Shown piece by piece: positions 1 through 9,286 of a DNA stretch of 64,000 bases (the first letter of the stretch is position 1; each line of letters starts with the position of its first letter). Both the position numbers and the translations under genes were made by a program. The stretch is from Scolanthus callimorphus. Its lineage: Eukaryota; Cnidaria; Anthozoa; Actiniaria; Edwardsiidae. The notes beneath the pieces were generated by a model. It searched no databases, was not told where the DNA came from, and saw only the letters and a program-made list of their open reading frames with translations. The DNA is taken from the NCBI GenBank assembly GCA_033964015.1, contig CM066921.1, positions 29,161,918 to 29,225,917 of the forward strand. Direction: 5' to 3'.

Positions 1-320
1 TAATAGTCACGACAGTCACACGAAATCTAATCTAACTCTGACGTAATATTTGATTGAGGTGTCTAGTTGAAGGCATTCATGGAACATCGTTGAATAGAGC
101 AGATTTCTCATGACTGTAGTGAAACCAATTGCAAAGTGATCACACCAATTCAGAATAAAACCTATAGGTGTAGTTACAAAGTTTAAATTACGCGAATTAC
201 TCACGACAGTCATCTGAAATCCGCTCTATTGGTACAAGCAATAACTCTAAAGTAATATTTCATTGACACCGTGGGTTGTCCAGTTGAAGAAATTCATTGG
301 ACATTGTTGAATATTGGCAC
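1..320. repeat. Imperfect direct repeat flanking a TA-type MITE
   Basis: Bases 1-94 and 229-320 are diverged copies of one sequence: both contain a taatattt.attga core, tccagttgaag or tctagttgaag, attcat.gg and a cat(c/t)gttgaa end. The MITE at 95-228 separates them. This looks like a tandem duplication or two copies of an unknown dispersed repeat; no coding potential is seen. Confidence 0.5.
95..228. mobile_element. TA-flanked MITE, GAGCGGATTT family copy 1
   Basis: Terminal inverted repeats begin TAGAGC(A/G)GATTT and close AAATCCGCTCTA, with TA at both ends as in Tc1/mariner-type target duplications. The interior has cattgc/caattgcaaagtgat and cctataggtgtagtta blocks that recur, inverted and with a deletion of about 23 bp, at 21402-21512. 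Non-autonomous; no protein encoded. Confidence 0.7.
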
Positions 321-370
321 AAGCAAATGATGAAAGAAACAATTATCCATCCAGTAGAATCAGAATCTCA

Positions 371-486
371 ACAAAAATTAATCACTTACTGGAAATCATA
401 AAATTAGCAACGTAGCGACGTTGCGGCCATAACCCATGGCCTTCGTCAGGCTAGTGATGGTTTCCAGTAAGTGAATTATTTTTGTA
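371..486 (-). ncRNA. Hammerhead-ribozyme-like fold (degenerate)
   Basis: On the minus strand this folds as a type I hammerhead. Long stem I is formed by the inverted arms 371-398 and 455-485. CTGACGA is at 449-443. Stem II, ggccat over atggcc, spans 441-425. The GAAA position reads GCAA (424-421). Stem III is the caacgt/acgttg hairpin at 408-423. The core A-to-C change should impair cleavage. Such ribozymes mark retrozymes and Penelope-like elements in marine invertebrates. This is inference from hand folding. Confidence 0.4.
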
Positions 487-540
487 GACATTGGTAGAAG
501 AAATAACTGTAATCTGTGGCTGGCGTACACCAAACTTTAC

Positions 541-663
541 CTGTTCGATCCGTTGATCAAGCCTAAGATCTTCTCCACCTTTCACGAGGAACATGTAATC
601 CTTCTCGTCATCTCCTCGAATGGTGATTCGCTTTGGTCTACGGATGGAGGTTAGGACGAGCAC
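541..663 (-). CDS. PRKDC: PRKDC exon P (kinase N-lobe, KGGEDLR)
   Basis: 123 nt, 41 codons, between a gtttccaag acceptor and a gtaaagtt donor. It reads [20 protein letters not shown] then [25 protein letters not shown] and [14 protein letters not shown] are hallmarks of the DNA-PKcs kinase domain; the Lys of VKGGED is the ATP-contacting lysine of PIKKs. It ends on a full codon, and the next exon is beyond the left edge of the window. Confidence 0.97.
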
Positions 664-844
664 CTTGGAAACGAAAAAGAGGAAGATGAAAACAGAAATG
701 GTAGAGGGAAGTAGCAAGGTAACATTCTTTGTAATGCAATGGTGGACGGAGTTTGGGGCAACAAATTCCAGGGTATTCAAGCACTTTCCAGGATAGGAAA
801 TAAAAGCAAGGAGTTTTCAGGGCTTTCGATTATAGATACATTTT

Positions 845-905
845 CTAAGTAGCACATGATGAAAGCCAATGGTGAGCGGGTTCGAACCCCACTGGAGTCA
901 CTTAT
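845..905 (+). repeat. tRNA-like B-box remnant, possible SINE
   Basis: The stretch contains gcgggttcgaaccccac, a good match to a tRNA T-arm / Pol III B box, followed by T-runs that could end Pol III transcription. No clear cloverleaf or anticodon arm can be drawn upstream, so it is probably a tRNA-derived SINE head or a decayed tRNA. It lies in a PRKDC intron. Confidence 0.3.
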
Positions 906-945
906 TTTTTTATTTTTTTCTTACGAAGGAATTGACTCCGTGTCA

Positions 946-1204
946 ATAGTCCAGTTTCGAATTCTCTAATCTACCGCTGAATAGGCATCAACAGCGCATA
1001 AATACAGTGGGAGCCTCGGTTTGAACCCGAAAGTTGCGAATACCAACGTGTCCAAAAAGTTTTGTCTATTGTCTCCATTCAAGCTTCATCAGTTTCTCGT
1101 TGGTATTCACAACTTTTTCGACTTCAAACCAAGGCTCCCACTGTATTTATGCGTCGCCGATGCCTATTCAGTGGTAGATAACAGAGAATTCGAAACTGGA
1201 CTAT
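946..1204. mobile_element. Foldback MITE, about 260 bp
   Basis: Two arms of about 105 bp (946-1050 and 1100-1204) are inverted copies: atagtccagtttcgaattct opens the left arm and its complement closes the right. Both carry the gaataggc and ataaatacagtgggagcct segments. The centre is a short unpaired loop. No target duplication is obvious. Confidence 0.75.
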
Positions 1205-1486
1205 TCGGTGGTATTTCTCTCGAGGTGACCGGATAAATACTTACATGGGTTGTAAAGCCACCATTAGCATCTCATCATACTCCATAATTCTATTCTCCTT
1301 TGCTAAGTTGGGCTGTTAATCATTTCGGAATATAAAACCCTTTGAACTCCCACTGCATCAATCTCGTTTCCAAAACTCTTTTACAAACACTCGCAATATA
1401 ACGCATTTTGTTGATTGCTTATTTCCGCGTTTCGCTCCGCTTGGCCGCTAATTAACCTCGAAGGGGTTTGAGGATTACTTTATTAC

Positions 1487-1554
1487 CTTTTCATCGAAGC
1501 CCGCGATCTTCACGTGATATTCGGGGAGCGGTTTAGACTGTCCCGTGTACTGAC
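1487..1554 (-). CDS. PRKDC: PRKDC exon O ([13 protein letters not shown] segment)
   Basis: 68 nt between a gtcccttttag acceptor and a gtaataaa donor. With one carried base it reads [20 protein letters not shown] followed by DEK, almost the same as the vertebrate [20 protein letters not shown]. This is the first strand region of the PI3K-like kinase domain. A G-tract MITE (1623-1869) has inserted just upstream in the intron. Confidence 0.97.
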
Positions 1555-1622
1555 CTAAAAGGGACGGCAAATACGTTAGGTACCACTTATAGTGCACTGC
1601 ACTGTGAATAAGAATGATCTCA

Positions 1623-1869
1623 CAGGGCCGTAGCAAGCCTCCAAAAACTGGGGGGGGGGGGGGCACAACATCTAAAAAACGTTTAAACTCTTTTTCGCGT
1701 GAAGCGCGCCGAAAATTTAGAGCCCAGCATGTGAAATTACCGCATGTTTGGGGGAACTTTGATATGCAGGGTGCAAAATCGGGAGTTTTAAGGATTGTTT
1801 GGAGAAAAACTGGGGGGGGGGGGGGGGGGGGGGGCGTGCCCCCCGGCCCCTAAGAGCGTAACGGCCCTG
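1623..1869. mobile_element. G-tract MITE with TCTCA target duplication
   Basis: The element starts CAGGGCCGTAGCAAGCC and ends AACGGCCCTG, with short TIRs around CAGGGCCGT. TCTCA is present on both sides (1618-1622 and 1870-1874), a 5 bp target duplication. Two runs of G (about 13 and 21) lie near 1650 and 1812. The terminal motif resembles hAT/Transib-like MITEs; superfamily unsure. Confidence 0.65.
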
Positions 1870-2029
1870 TCTCATTGTCAAACTGGCAAAAAACTCGCAA
1901 AAAATGCGCCTTGTGTTATGCCGCTGTTTTATAGCCCAAAAAGATACCTCTCTCTTTAATCTTATTGCTGCTGGCTTTCTCGCCTCTTTTGTTGCGATAA
2001 TGTAATAGATTCATCTTTTATCCACTTAC

Positions 2030-2165
2030 CAGGTACTTCTAGAGTTTGTGCGAAGTTGCTGGCCTGAAAGTTTGTTAACCATGGGGAATACTCCTTCAGA
2101 TTCCCGGGAGGATGCTTCTTTGGGGCCATCTTCTCCCGAAAAACCTTGCACAGCTCATTAAAGTT
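2030..2165 (-). CDS. PRKDC: PRKDC exon N (PGNLKEYSPW segment)
   Basis: 136 nt between a ttatttag acceptor and a gtaagtgg donor. It reads NFNELCKVFREKMAPKKHPP then GNLKEYSPWLTNFQ and ends in EVPG split over the junction. The PPGNLKE-SPW block is diagnostic for the start of the DNA-PKcs kinase region. A TAAA/TTA-rich low-complexity stretch abuts the acceptor side. Confidence 0.96.
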
Positions 2166-3638
2166 CTAAATAAATAACAAACAAACATTATTATTATTAT
2201 TAAATAAATAACAAACAAATATTATTATTATATTAAATAAATAACAAATATTATTATTATATTAAATAAATAAATAAATAACAAACAAATATTATTATTT
2301 TTGTTTTACTGGACGTCAATCAAACCGTTCCCATAACGACTTATGGTGATTCCATTGTGCACGCGCATTTAGTTCGAAATAACCGTTGGAAAGTGCGCGC
2401 TCGAGAAAAATAAGGCCAAACAAACAACACAAAAAGCGCGCGATTTACGGTCTTAGGGATGTTACAGAAAAACAAGGATGATGACCCCCAATTTTTTCTC
2501 GAAATCGACCATCGTACCGCTACAGACAATATATTCGAAGCAGAAAAAAATTAGTAGAACATATATTTTTCTCGGCTTACGTAAAATTATGTACTTTTGA
2601 GCAAGAGTGGAGTATGGGCTGAGTAATTAGCGGCCCATTTTCTTGCTGCATTAGCCCAATCGGATCAAATTCCTGAGGGAATATTACAAAATTACCTAAA
2701 CAGAGTTAAACTTTTTCGCAATGTTTGAATTTCGAACACAATTTGTCAATCAGTCAAATATCACGTAAATAACGGTCCAGCAGCGCGAAAACGAGCATGT
2801 TGACCCCATCAATTGTACCAAGTTTGAAAACAATCTAGGCAGTACATCAATCATGACATTTTCAACTGAATCACCTTAGTTTTTCCCGCTCTAGACGATG
2901 TAGCTCTAGACGATGTAAGATGGCGGTGATGCGCATTTTATAAAGGTTGCACCCTGAACTTAACGAGAGCTTGCACTACCGCACGTGTTAGGAAATATAG
3001 TCTTGTCTCTGACGAATTCTATAGTAGGTCACACTCATTTAATAACGATTTTAGTCCGAGAGAAGATAAAGGTGTTCAACAGTCACTAAACTAATATAAA
3101 TATTTCAATATAAACATTTGAAGTGACCTCAAATATATAAAAAATATAGCTGCAATTATTCAGATTATTCACAATAAAATATTTTTTTGCACGGCCCTCA
3201 TGAAAGGCAGGTCACTTGAAAATATTTTTGATATATTTATAGAACCCAATTTGTGTATTTTATAGCTTAAAACAATTTTTTATTACTGTTATTTTTAAAT
3301 CCTGTTGAGACCAACAAAACAGTATTATTATTAGAGTCATGAGAATTTTAATTTGTAAAGCACTTCGATTTCAGTTTCTTAAATCCAATGCACTTTCGTT
3401 GTTTTGGACACAAATGTCGCTTCCCCGAAAAAGTGTTTTCGGTTTCGAACTTAAACGAAAAACGTTGACGTAAGGAAGTTTTATGCGCATTATTGAACAA
3501 AAATAGCTTCCCATAAAATCCCCTAAGAGTTTTCACATTTACTTTCCATGCTTATGAACTTCAATTTACATGTTTTGGCTGCTAAATGCTTCGCTTTCTC
3601 TACTTTGATATCTCTCTTCAAACACACAGTTCGACAAT
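2166..3638. other. Intronic stretch with low-complexity start
   Basis: Positions 2170-2305 are TAAA/TTA-rich low-complexity sequence next to the exon N acceptor. A direct doublet of gctctagacgatgta occurs near 2890-2920. The rest is AT-rich intron without recognisable coding, RNA or transposon features. Confidence 0.5.
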
Positions 3639-4532
3639 ATGAACAGCACTTCTCTTCCCACTGCCAGCATCAATGCGGAGCTTGCTACGACACTATACTT
3701 TCTCCATGGCTTTCTCATAGTTGCATTCAACTTCCTTACACTTGCCGTATTTGCTATCAACAGACAGCTTCGTCAACAAAGCTTCTACATCGTAATCAGT
3801 CTCACTGTAGCTGATTTACTTGTGGGAATAACAGCCGTGGCGCATGCAGCAGCTATGTCGGCACAAACAGAATATAATTACGAAGAACTTAAAATAGACT
3901 ACAAAGCGCTCCCTGTCTGCGATATCTTAACCTCGTGCAGCTCCTACATCGCGCTTGTTATTATAGCTGTGGAACGAGCTTACGTCACACTCCATCCTCT
4001 AAACCACATATACCTGAAGACATACATTTTAGGCATTGCTGTTCAGTGGCTGCTAGGTCCAATGCTAGCTACATGCTACAGCCTTCTTAACATAAGGATT
4101 TTTTATTCAAGTGCTATCGTTATTGACATAACTGGTCTTGTAGTGATAGCTGTGTCATATACATTGATCTTTGTCAAAGTGAGGAAACAAAATTCGAGAA
4201 ACGGATTTCTTTCACGACGACAACGACAGGAAAGGGAACTTGCAAAAACTTTGTTCATGATGACGGCGATCTCATTATTAGCGTGGGTCCCGTTTGCAGT
4301 GCGCGCTGCTCTGTCTTCTAAGTCAATGTTATTCTTTATGGTCCAGCAATTGTTTCGGTTTTCTAACAGCTTAGTCAACCCTGTTGTCTATGTTTTGAGG
4401 ATCAAGAAATTTAGACATGCGCTATACAAGCTAGTTTATAAATGCTCACGCGACAGACCTAGCCTTCCAATGTCAAACAGTAAGGACAAGGCTATTGGAC
4501 TGCGGTGGAACCAGTTGAATATGCCCAGTTAA
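3639..4532 (+). CDS. Class A (rhodopsin-like) GPCR, intronless, nested in PRKDC intron
   Basis: A 297-residue seven-transmembrane receptor of the plasma membrane expected to couple to G proteins; ligand unknown. TM1 is near residues 20-42, TM2 near 50-72 with the conserved LTVADL motif, and TM3 ends in VERAYV, so the DRY position reads ERA. TM6 has AWVPF in place of CWxPF, and TM7 has the NPVVY motif. The N-terminus MNSTSLPTAS carries one Asn-glycosylation sequon and no signal peptide. The short loops and single exon resemble the adenosine/melanocortin-like receptors expanded in cnidarians. The start ATG follows a stop-rich AT region, and AATAAA occurs at 4778-4783. It lies on the strand opposite PRKDC, inside the intron between exons M and N. 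Confidence 0.88.
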   Translation: MNSTSLPTASINAELATTLYFLHGFLIVAFNFLTLAVFAINRQLRQQSFYIVISLTVADLLVGITAVAHAAAMSAQTEYNYEELKIDYKALPVCDILTSCSSYIALVIIAVERAYVTLHPLNHIYLKTYILGIAVQWLLGPMLATCYSLLNIRIFYSSAIVIDITGLVVIAVSYTLIFVKVRKQNSRNGFLSRRQRQERELAKTLFMMTAISLLAWVPFAVRAALSSKSMLFFMVQQLFRFSNSLVNPVVYVLRIKKFRHALYKLVYKCSRDRPSLPMSNSKDKAIGLRWNQLNMPS

Positions 4533-5120
4533 AGGGATGCTGTCACGATACGCGCATGCTCAAGGAACGATCACTGAGCAAAACTATTTAGACCATCCTA
4601 TCAGAAAACTATTAAAGAATATGTTTTCGTGGTTTTCAGCCTTCGCTGGCCATCGTTACTGGACGATACTTCTTTGTTTTGAGATGCGCAGCTGCGTGAC
4701 AGCCTCCCTTTAAATTCAGTGAAACGTTGTCCAACGATTATCGGTGAATAAGGTCCGACGTTCAAATTAGACTGTTGAATAAATGCAGTGTAGACTTCTG
4801 TTTTTTTAAACTGTTTTTTAAACATTACTTTAAAAAATCACTTCTTCCAACACAAAAAATCGAAAGTGAATACTGAAATTTGTCCATCTAACTCCCCGGA
4901 AAAATCGAAAACAAGAACCACTTTGGCTTCTTGAGTTGTTGGGTGTATTCTTCAAACTTCCCAAGTCTCATCGAAATTGGTGAGACGGCATGTGCCGCGC
5001 CTGTCCGGTCCTCTCGCGGACACGCTCTAAAACTTACAACACGCATATATAAACACAGAAAAGTCCAGATGGGAATCGAACCTATGATTTTCTGCACATT
5101 GGCATTTTATCCAGGCTCTG
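4533..5120. other. 3' flank of GPCR gene with SINE-like piece
   Basis: This holds the presumed 3'UTR of the GPCR gene, with AATAAA at 4778-4783. On the minus strand around 5060-5110 there is ataggttcgattcccatctg, a Pol III B-box-like sequence, suggesting a tRNA-derived SINE head. Nothing else is recognisable. Confidence 0.4.
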
Positions 5121-5138
5121 AAGGCTGATTCCCACTAG

Positions 5139-5783
5139 AACGCAAGCGCAAGGCAAGTGTGAATCACAGCGACACAAGCGCAAGACAAGTGTGAATCATA
5201 GCGACGCACAAGCGCAAGACAAGTGTGAATCATAGCGACACAAGCGCAAGACAAGTGTGAATCATAGCGACACAAGCGCAAGACAAGTGTGAATCATAGC
5301 GACACAAGCGCAAGGCAAGTGTGAATCATAGCGACACAAGCGCAAGGCAAGTGTGAATCATAGCGACACAAGCGCAAGGCAAGTGTGAATCATAGCGACG
5401 CAAGCGCAAGACAAGTGTGAATCATAGCGACACAAGCGCAAGGCAAGTGTGAATCATAGCGACACAAGCGCAAGGCAAGTGTGAATCACAGCGACGCAAG
5501 CGCAAGGCAAGTGTGAATCATAGCGACACAAGCGCAAGGCAAGTGTGAATCACAGCGACACAAGCGCAAGACAATTGTGAATCATAGCGACACAAGCGCA
5601 AAGCAAGTGTTAATCACAGCGACACAAGCGCAAGGCAAGTGTGAATCACAGCGACGCAAGCGCAAGGCAAGTGTGAATCATAGCGACACAAGCGCAAGGC
5701 AAGTGTGAATCATAGCGACGCAAGCGCAAGGCAAGTGTGAATCATAGCGACACAAGCGCAAGGCAAGTGTGATTCATAGCGAC
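5139..5783. repeat. 32 bp tandem array, about 20 copies
   Basis: The unit contains aagtgtgaatcatagcgaca and then caagcgcaag(g/a)c, giving a 32 bp period. Copies differ by a few substitutions (ggc/gac, cata/caca). The last copy ends in gcgac, which is duplicated on the other side of BEL-1, so BEL-1 inserted into the array. Confidence 0.92.
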
Positions 5784-6157
5784 TGTAGATTTCAATAATT
5801 CGTGACGGGCAAACATCTCGAGACACACATAACTCAACATGACTTTATTCGTCTCTGACATCACATGAAGCGAAGTGAAGTGAAGTGAAGTGAAGTGGTT
5901 CGACTATAAAACAAATCTAATGTGAGCTACAAAAGTCATACCTAATGAAACTACAAAGAAAGGCAACTACTTACGATTATCTGCCCTCAAAATATTAAGC
6001 GAGATGAGATTTCTAGTCCAGATTTCAAGTCATATTCCTCAATCGTACGAGCAAAGTTGACGTCTGTAAATCACTAACCTCGTGTTTTTTGCTAACTGTC
6101 AATCAATTGACTGGACCGGAACCCAGACTGAACCGGAACCGGAAACGAAATCTTACA
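5784..6157 (-). repeat. BEL-1 3' LTR
   Basis: 374 bp, starting TGTAGATTTC and ending TCTTACA on the plus strand; read on the element's strand it is TG...CA. It contains a gaagt pentamer run near 5868. It matches the other LTR (12473-12846) in length and, by eye, at every base. A purine tract ending AGGGGCCGGAA (minus strand) abuts it and is the plus-strand priming site. Confidence 0.93.
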
Positions 6158-6265
6158 TTCCGGCCCCTAAAGACAAGCCTACGCGTCTTTACACTATATA
6201 AGTAAGATTTCTGAGCTACAATAAAAATGTCAACTAATCAGTGTTCATTAAATAGTTCATAGAGT

Positions 6266-9200
6266 TCATCCTTCAATTGCACCCTCTAAGAGTACAATTT
6301 TGGTGATCGGACGGACTAGTACTGACGACTCGGTCTTCAGAGTGACGCTCCTCACTAGCCCATCGTTGCGGTTCTTGTGGACCTCTGTAACACGACCAAG
6401 CGGCCATCGGGACCTCGGGACCTTCTCATCAACGACAAGCACAATATCGTCTACCTGATAGCAGCGTGATGGTTTTACCCACTTCTGTCGTACTTGTAAC
6501 TGTGGCAAATATTCCTTGAGCCATCTCCGCCAGAAGACATCCGCTAAATATTGCACATGCCTCCATCGTCTCTTCATATAGACATCTTCTCTGGTAAAGA
6601 CTCCAGGGGGCAAGCTGGGCCCTGCACGTAACAGAAGAAGATGGTTCGGGGTTAGTGCTTCTAAGTCATTCGAATCGTCTGAGCTCTTCGTTATCGGTCG
6701 GTTATTCACGATCGCTTCCACTTCGCATAGGAGTGTTGAAAGTGCCTCGTCATCCAGCACTTGTTCTTTGAGCACTGCACCTAGCACTTTTCTCGCCGTT
6801 CGGATGCTACGCTCCCAAATACCACCTTGATGCGACGCCGTCGGAGGGTTAAAGATCCATCTGATATTCCTCTGGAGCAGGTATTCGTGTATCTGTAGTT
6901 GGTTCCATTGAGCAATTGCCTCACGAAGTTCTTTGTTTCCGCTTGTAAAATTGCTCCCATTATCTGATCGCATTTCGTCAGGAACACCTCTCCTTGCCAG
7001 GAATCTCCTTATTGAGTTGATAAAGGAGTCCGTGTCTAAGCTAAACGCTATCTCAATATGAATAGCTCGTGTCGTCAAACACGTGTACAAGACACCGTAA
7101 CGCTTCATCTCCCATCTTCCTCTCTTGACGGTATACGGTCCAAAACAGTCAACACCTACGAAGTAGAATGGTGGTTTATCGGGCGTCACTCGTTCAATTG
7201 GCAAGTCTGCCATCTTCTGCCGAGAAACTGGAGCTTGTCGCTTGCGACAACTGACACAATGAGTTACTATCTTCCGAACTGCCACACGAGCCTTGATTAT
7301 CCAAAATCGCTCTCTGATCGTCGATAAAACTTGTTCCTGGCCCACATGCCCTGATGTAGAATGTACGTGTCTCACGATGAGGTCAACAACATGATGTTTG
7401 CTGGGAAGTATGATGGGATGCTTGTTGACTTCCGGTGGTGCATGTTCCAGACGACCACCGACGCACAACAGACCATTGATAACAACTGGACTCAAACGGT
7501 AGATCGAACTACTCTTCTTTATGCCGTCAGCAATCTTCTTTCTTCTCTTCTTGCTTGATCCGTCTTTACCCGACTCAGTGGACTCCGGACATTCTACACC
7601 TGACCACTCATCTGTAAAACTCTGCCTCTGGACATACCTCAACAGCTCCTCCTCTGCTATACGCAACTCGTCTACGGTCAACAGTTTAGCTTTATCTGTG
7701 GGATGCTCCCTTGAGACTTCTCCGTGCTTGCGTCTTCGACTTGCGTCAAGCAGATTGGCTCGGTATCTCAGGACCCACGCAATGAACCTCTTCAATCGAT
7801 ACCACGACGAAAAGTGTTGGATCATTCTATCCAACGGGTTGCTAGAGGTGCACGAGAGTGCGAACGAGGTAACTTCCCTTCTGATTTCTGGATCACATTC
7901 TGGAACACTGCCAAGGTCCTCCACTTGATCTGGCCACCGATCTTCTTCCCTCCACAAGAAATCTGGACCATTAATCCAGCGATGGTTGTCAACCAGCTCT
8001 TGGACCGTTAAGCCTCTAGAGGCATCATCCGCCGGATTCACATTTGTATTCACGTATCTCCACTGATCCGGTCGAGTAGCTTCACGAATCTTGGCGAGCC
8101 TATTGGCTACAAACGTATGGAAGCGTTTCCGTTCGTTGGCGATGTATCGTGGCACGCATGTGCTGTCCGTCCAGTAGTACACGTTATCAATCTTAACATC
8201 TAACTCCTCTTGAGCCATCTGACTCAACCTTGTGGCTACGACCGCAGCTGACAACTCTAAGCGAGGAATCGTGACTACTTTCTTTGGCGCTTGCCTTGAT
8301 TTGCCAAGTAGAAATGCACAATGAATATTTCCTTCGCTGTTCACAAGTCGAAGAAACGAAACAGCGCCATAGCCTTGCTGAGATGCATCACAAAAGGTAT
8401 GCAACTGACACGATAGAACTTCGCCGAAATCCTTTGGTTTCAAAGGACGTGGAATACTGAAGTGACGTAACTTGGGTAATTCCTCCAACCAGGAACGCCA
8501 GCGTTCAATATGCTCCGATGGGATCTGATCATCCCAGTCTAAGCCCCTTACATTCAGATCTCGTAACATAATCCTGACTGGTAGGATGATTGGGGCGATG
8601 AACCCTAGAGGGTCATATATAGAACTCATGACCGATAGAATACCTCTGCGCGTCAGACTATTCTCCTTCACTTCAATCTTGAAACCGAATGCATCCCAAT
8701 TAACGTCCCACCGGATGCCGAGAGCACGTTCAGTAGGTAGATGATCGAAATCAATCTCTTTCAGAGACCCAGCTCTTTCAGATGGGGGTACAGAAAGTAG
8801 AACCGCAGGAGAGTTTGAGACCCACTTGGTTAGGTGGAATCCACCATTACTGAGCAGCTGGGACACATCGTTCATCACTCGGATGGCTACTTCTTCATTA
8901 CTGACCGACTTCAGGCAGTCGTCCACGTAGAAGTTCTTTCTTACCGTATCTACGACATCCACCGAGAACACGCTCGCGTTATCTTGGGCAGTCTGTAATA
9001 GCCCAAAGTTCGCACAACTAGGCGAAGATACGCCTCCGAAAAGGTGCACACTCATTTGATATTCTTCAGGTGTATTCTCTAGGTTGCCTTCAGGCCACCA
9101 CAAAAAACGCAGATACTTTGGACCTTCGGTTCTACACGGACCTGATAAAACATAGACTGAACGTCTGCCATTAACGCTACCTCCTCTTGCCTGAACCGAG

Positions 9201-9286
9201 TGAGAACCCCAACCAGAGAGTTGGTTAGGTCGGGGCCTTGCATCAATTGATCGTTGAGTGATCTTCCTTGAAACTTCGAAGCGCAA
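6266..9286 (-). pseudogene. BEL-1 pol, downstream part (RT to integrase), frameshifted
   Basis: Open frame continuing the polyprotein after the frameshift near 9119-9126. The true homology begins at YLRFLWWPEG. It contains the RT catalytic YVDDCL-type motif (residue about 118 of this frame), RNase H segments (FCDASQQGYGAV; WTDSTCV), an HHCC-type integrase zinc region, and the rve integrase core with D-D-E signatures around VGVDCFGPY, RSDNGSNF and the GGIWER segment. A DUF5641-like C-terminus follows. The first 50 or so residues before YLRF are out-of-frame sequence and not part of the protein. Confidence 0.88.

Noticed and set aside
1614..1853. Gly-rich open frame through the G-tracts
   Set aside because: Produced by poly-G runs within a MITE.
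5139..5783. Possible CRISPR array because of regular 32 bp periodicity
   Set aside because: Units are head-to-tail without unique spacers, and the genome is eukaryotic.
9127..9286. First 50 residues of the downstream BEL-1 frame as a separate protein start
   Set aside because: This segment is the out-of-frame reading of RT sequence encoded in the other frame; true homology begins only at the frameshift.
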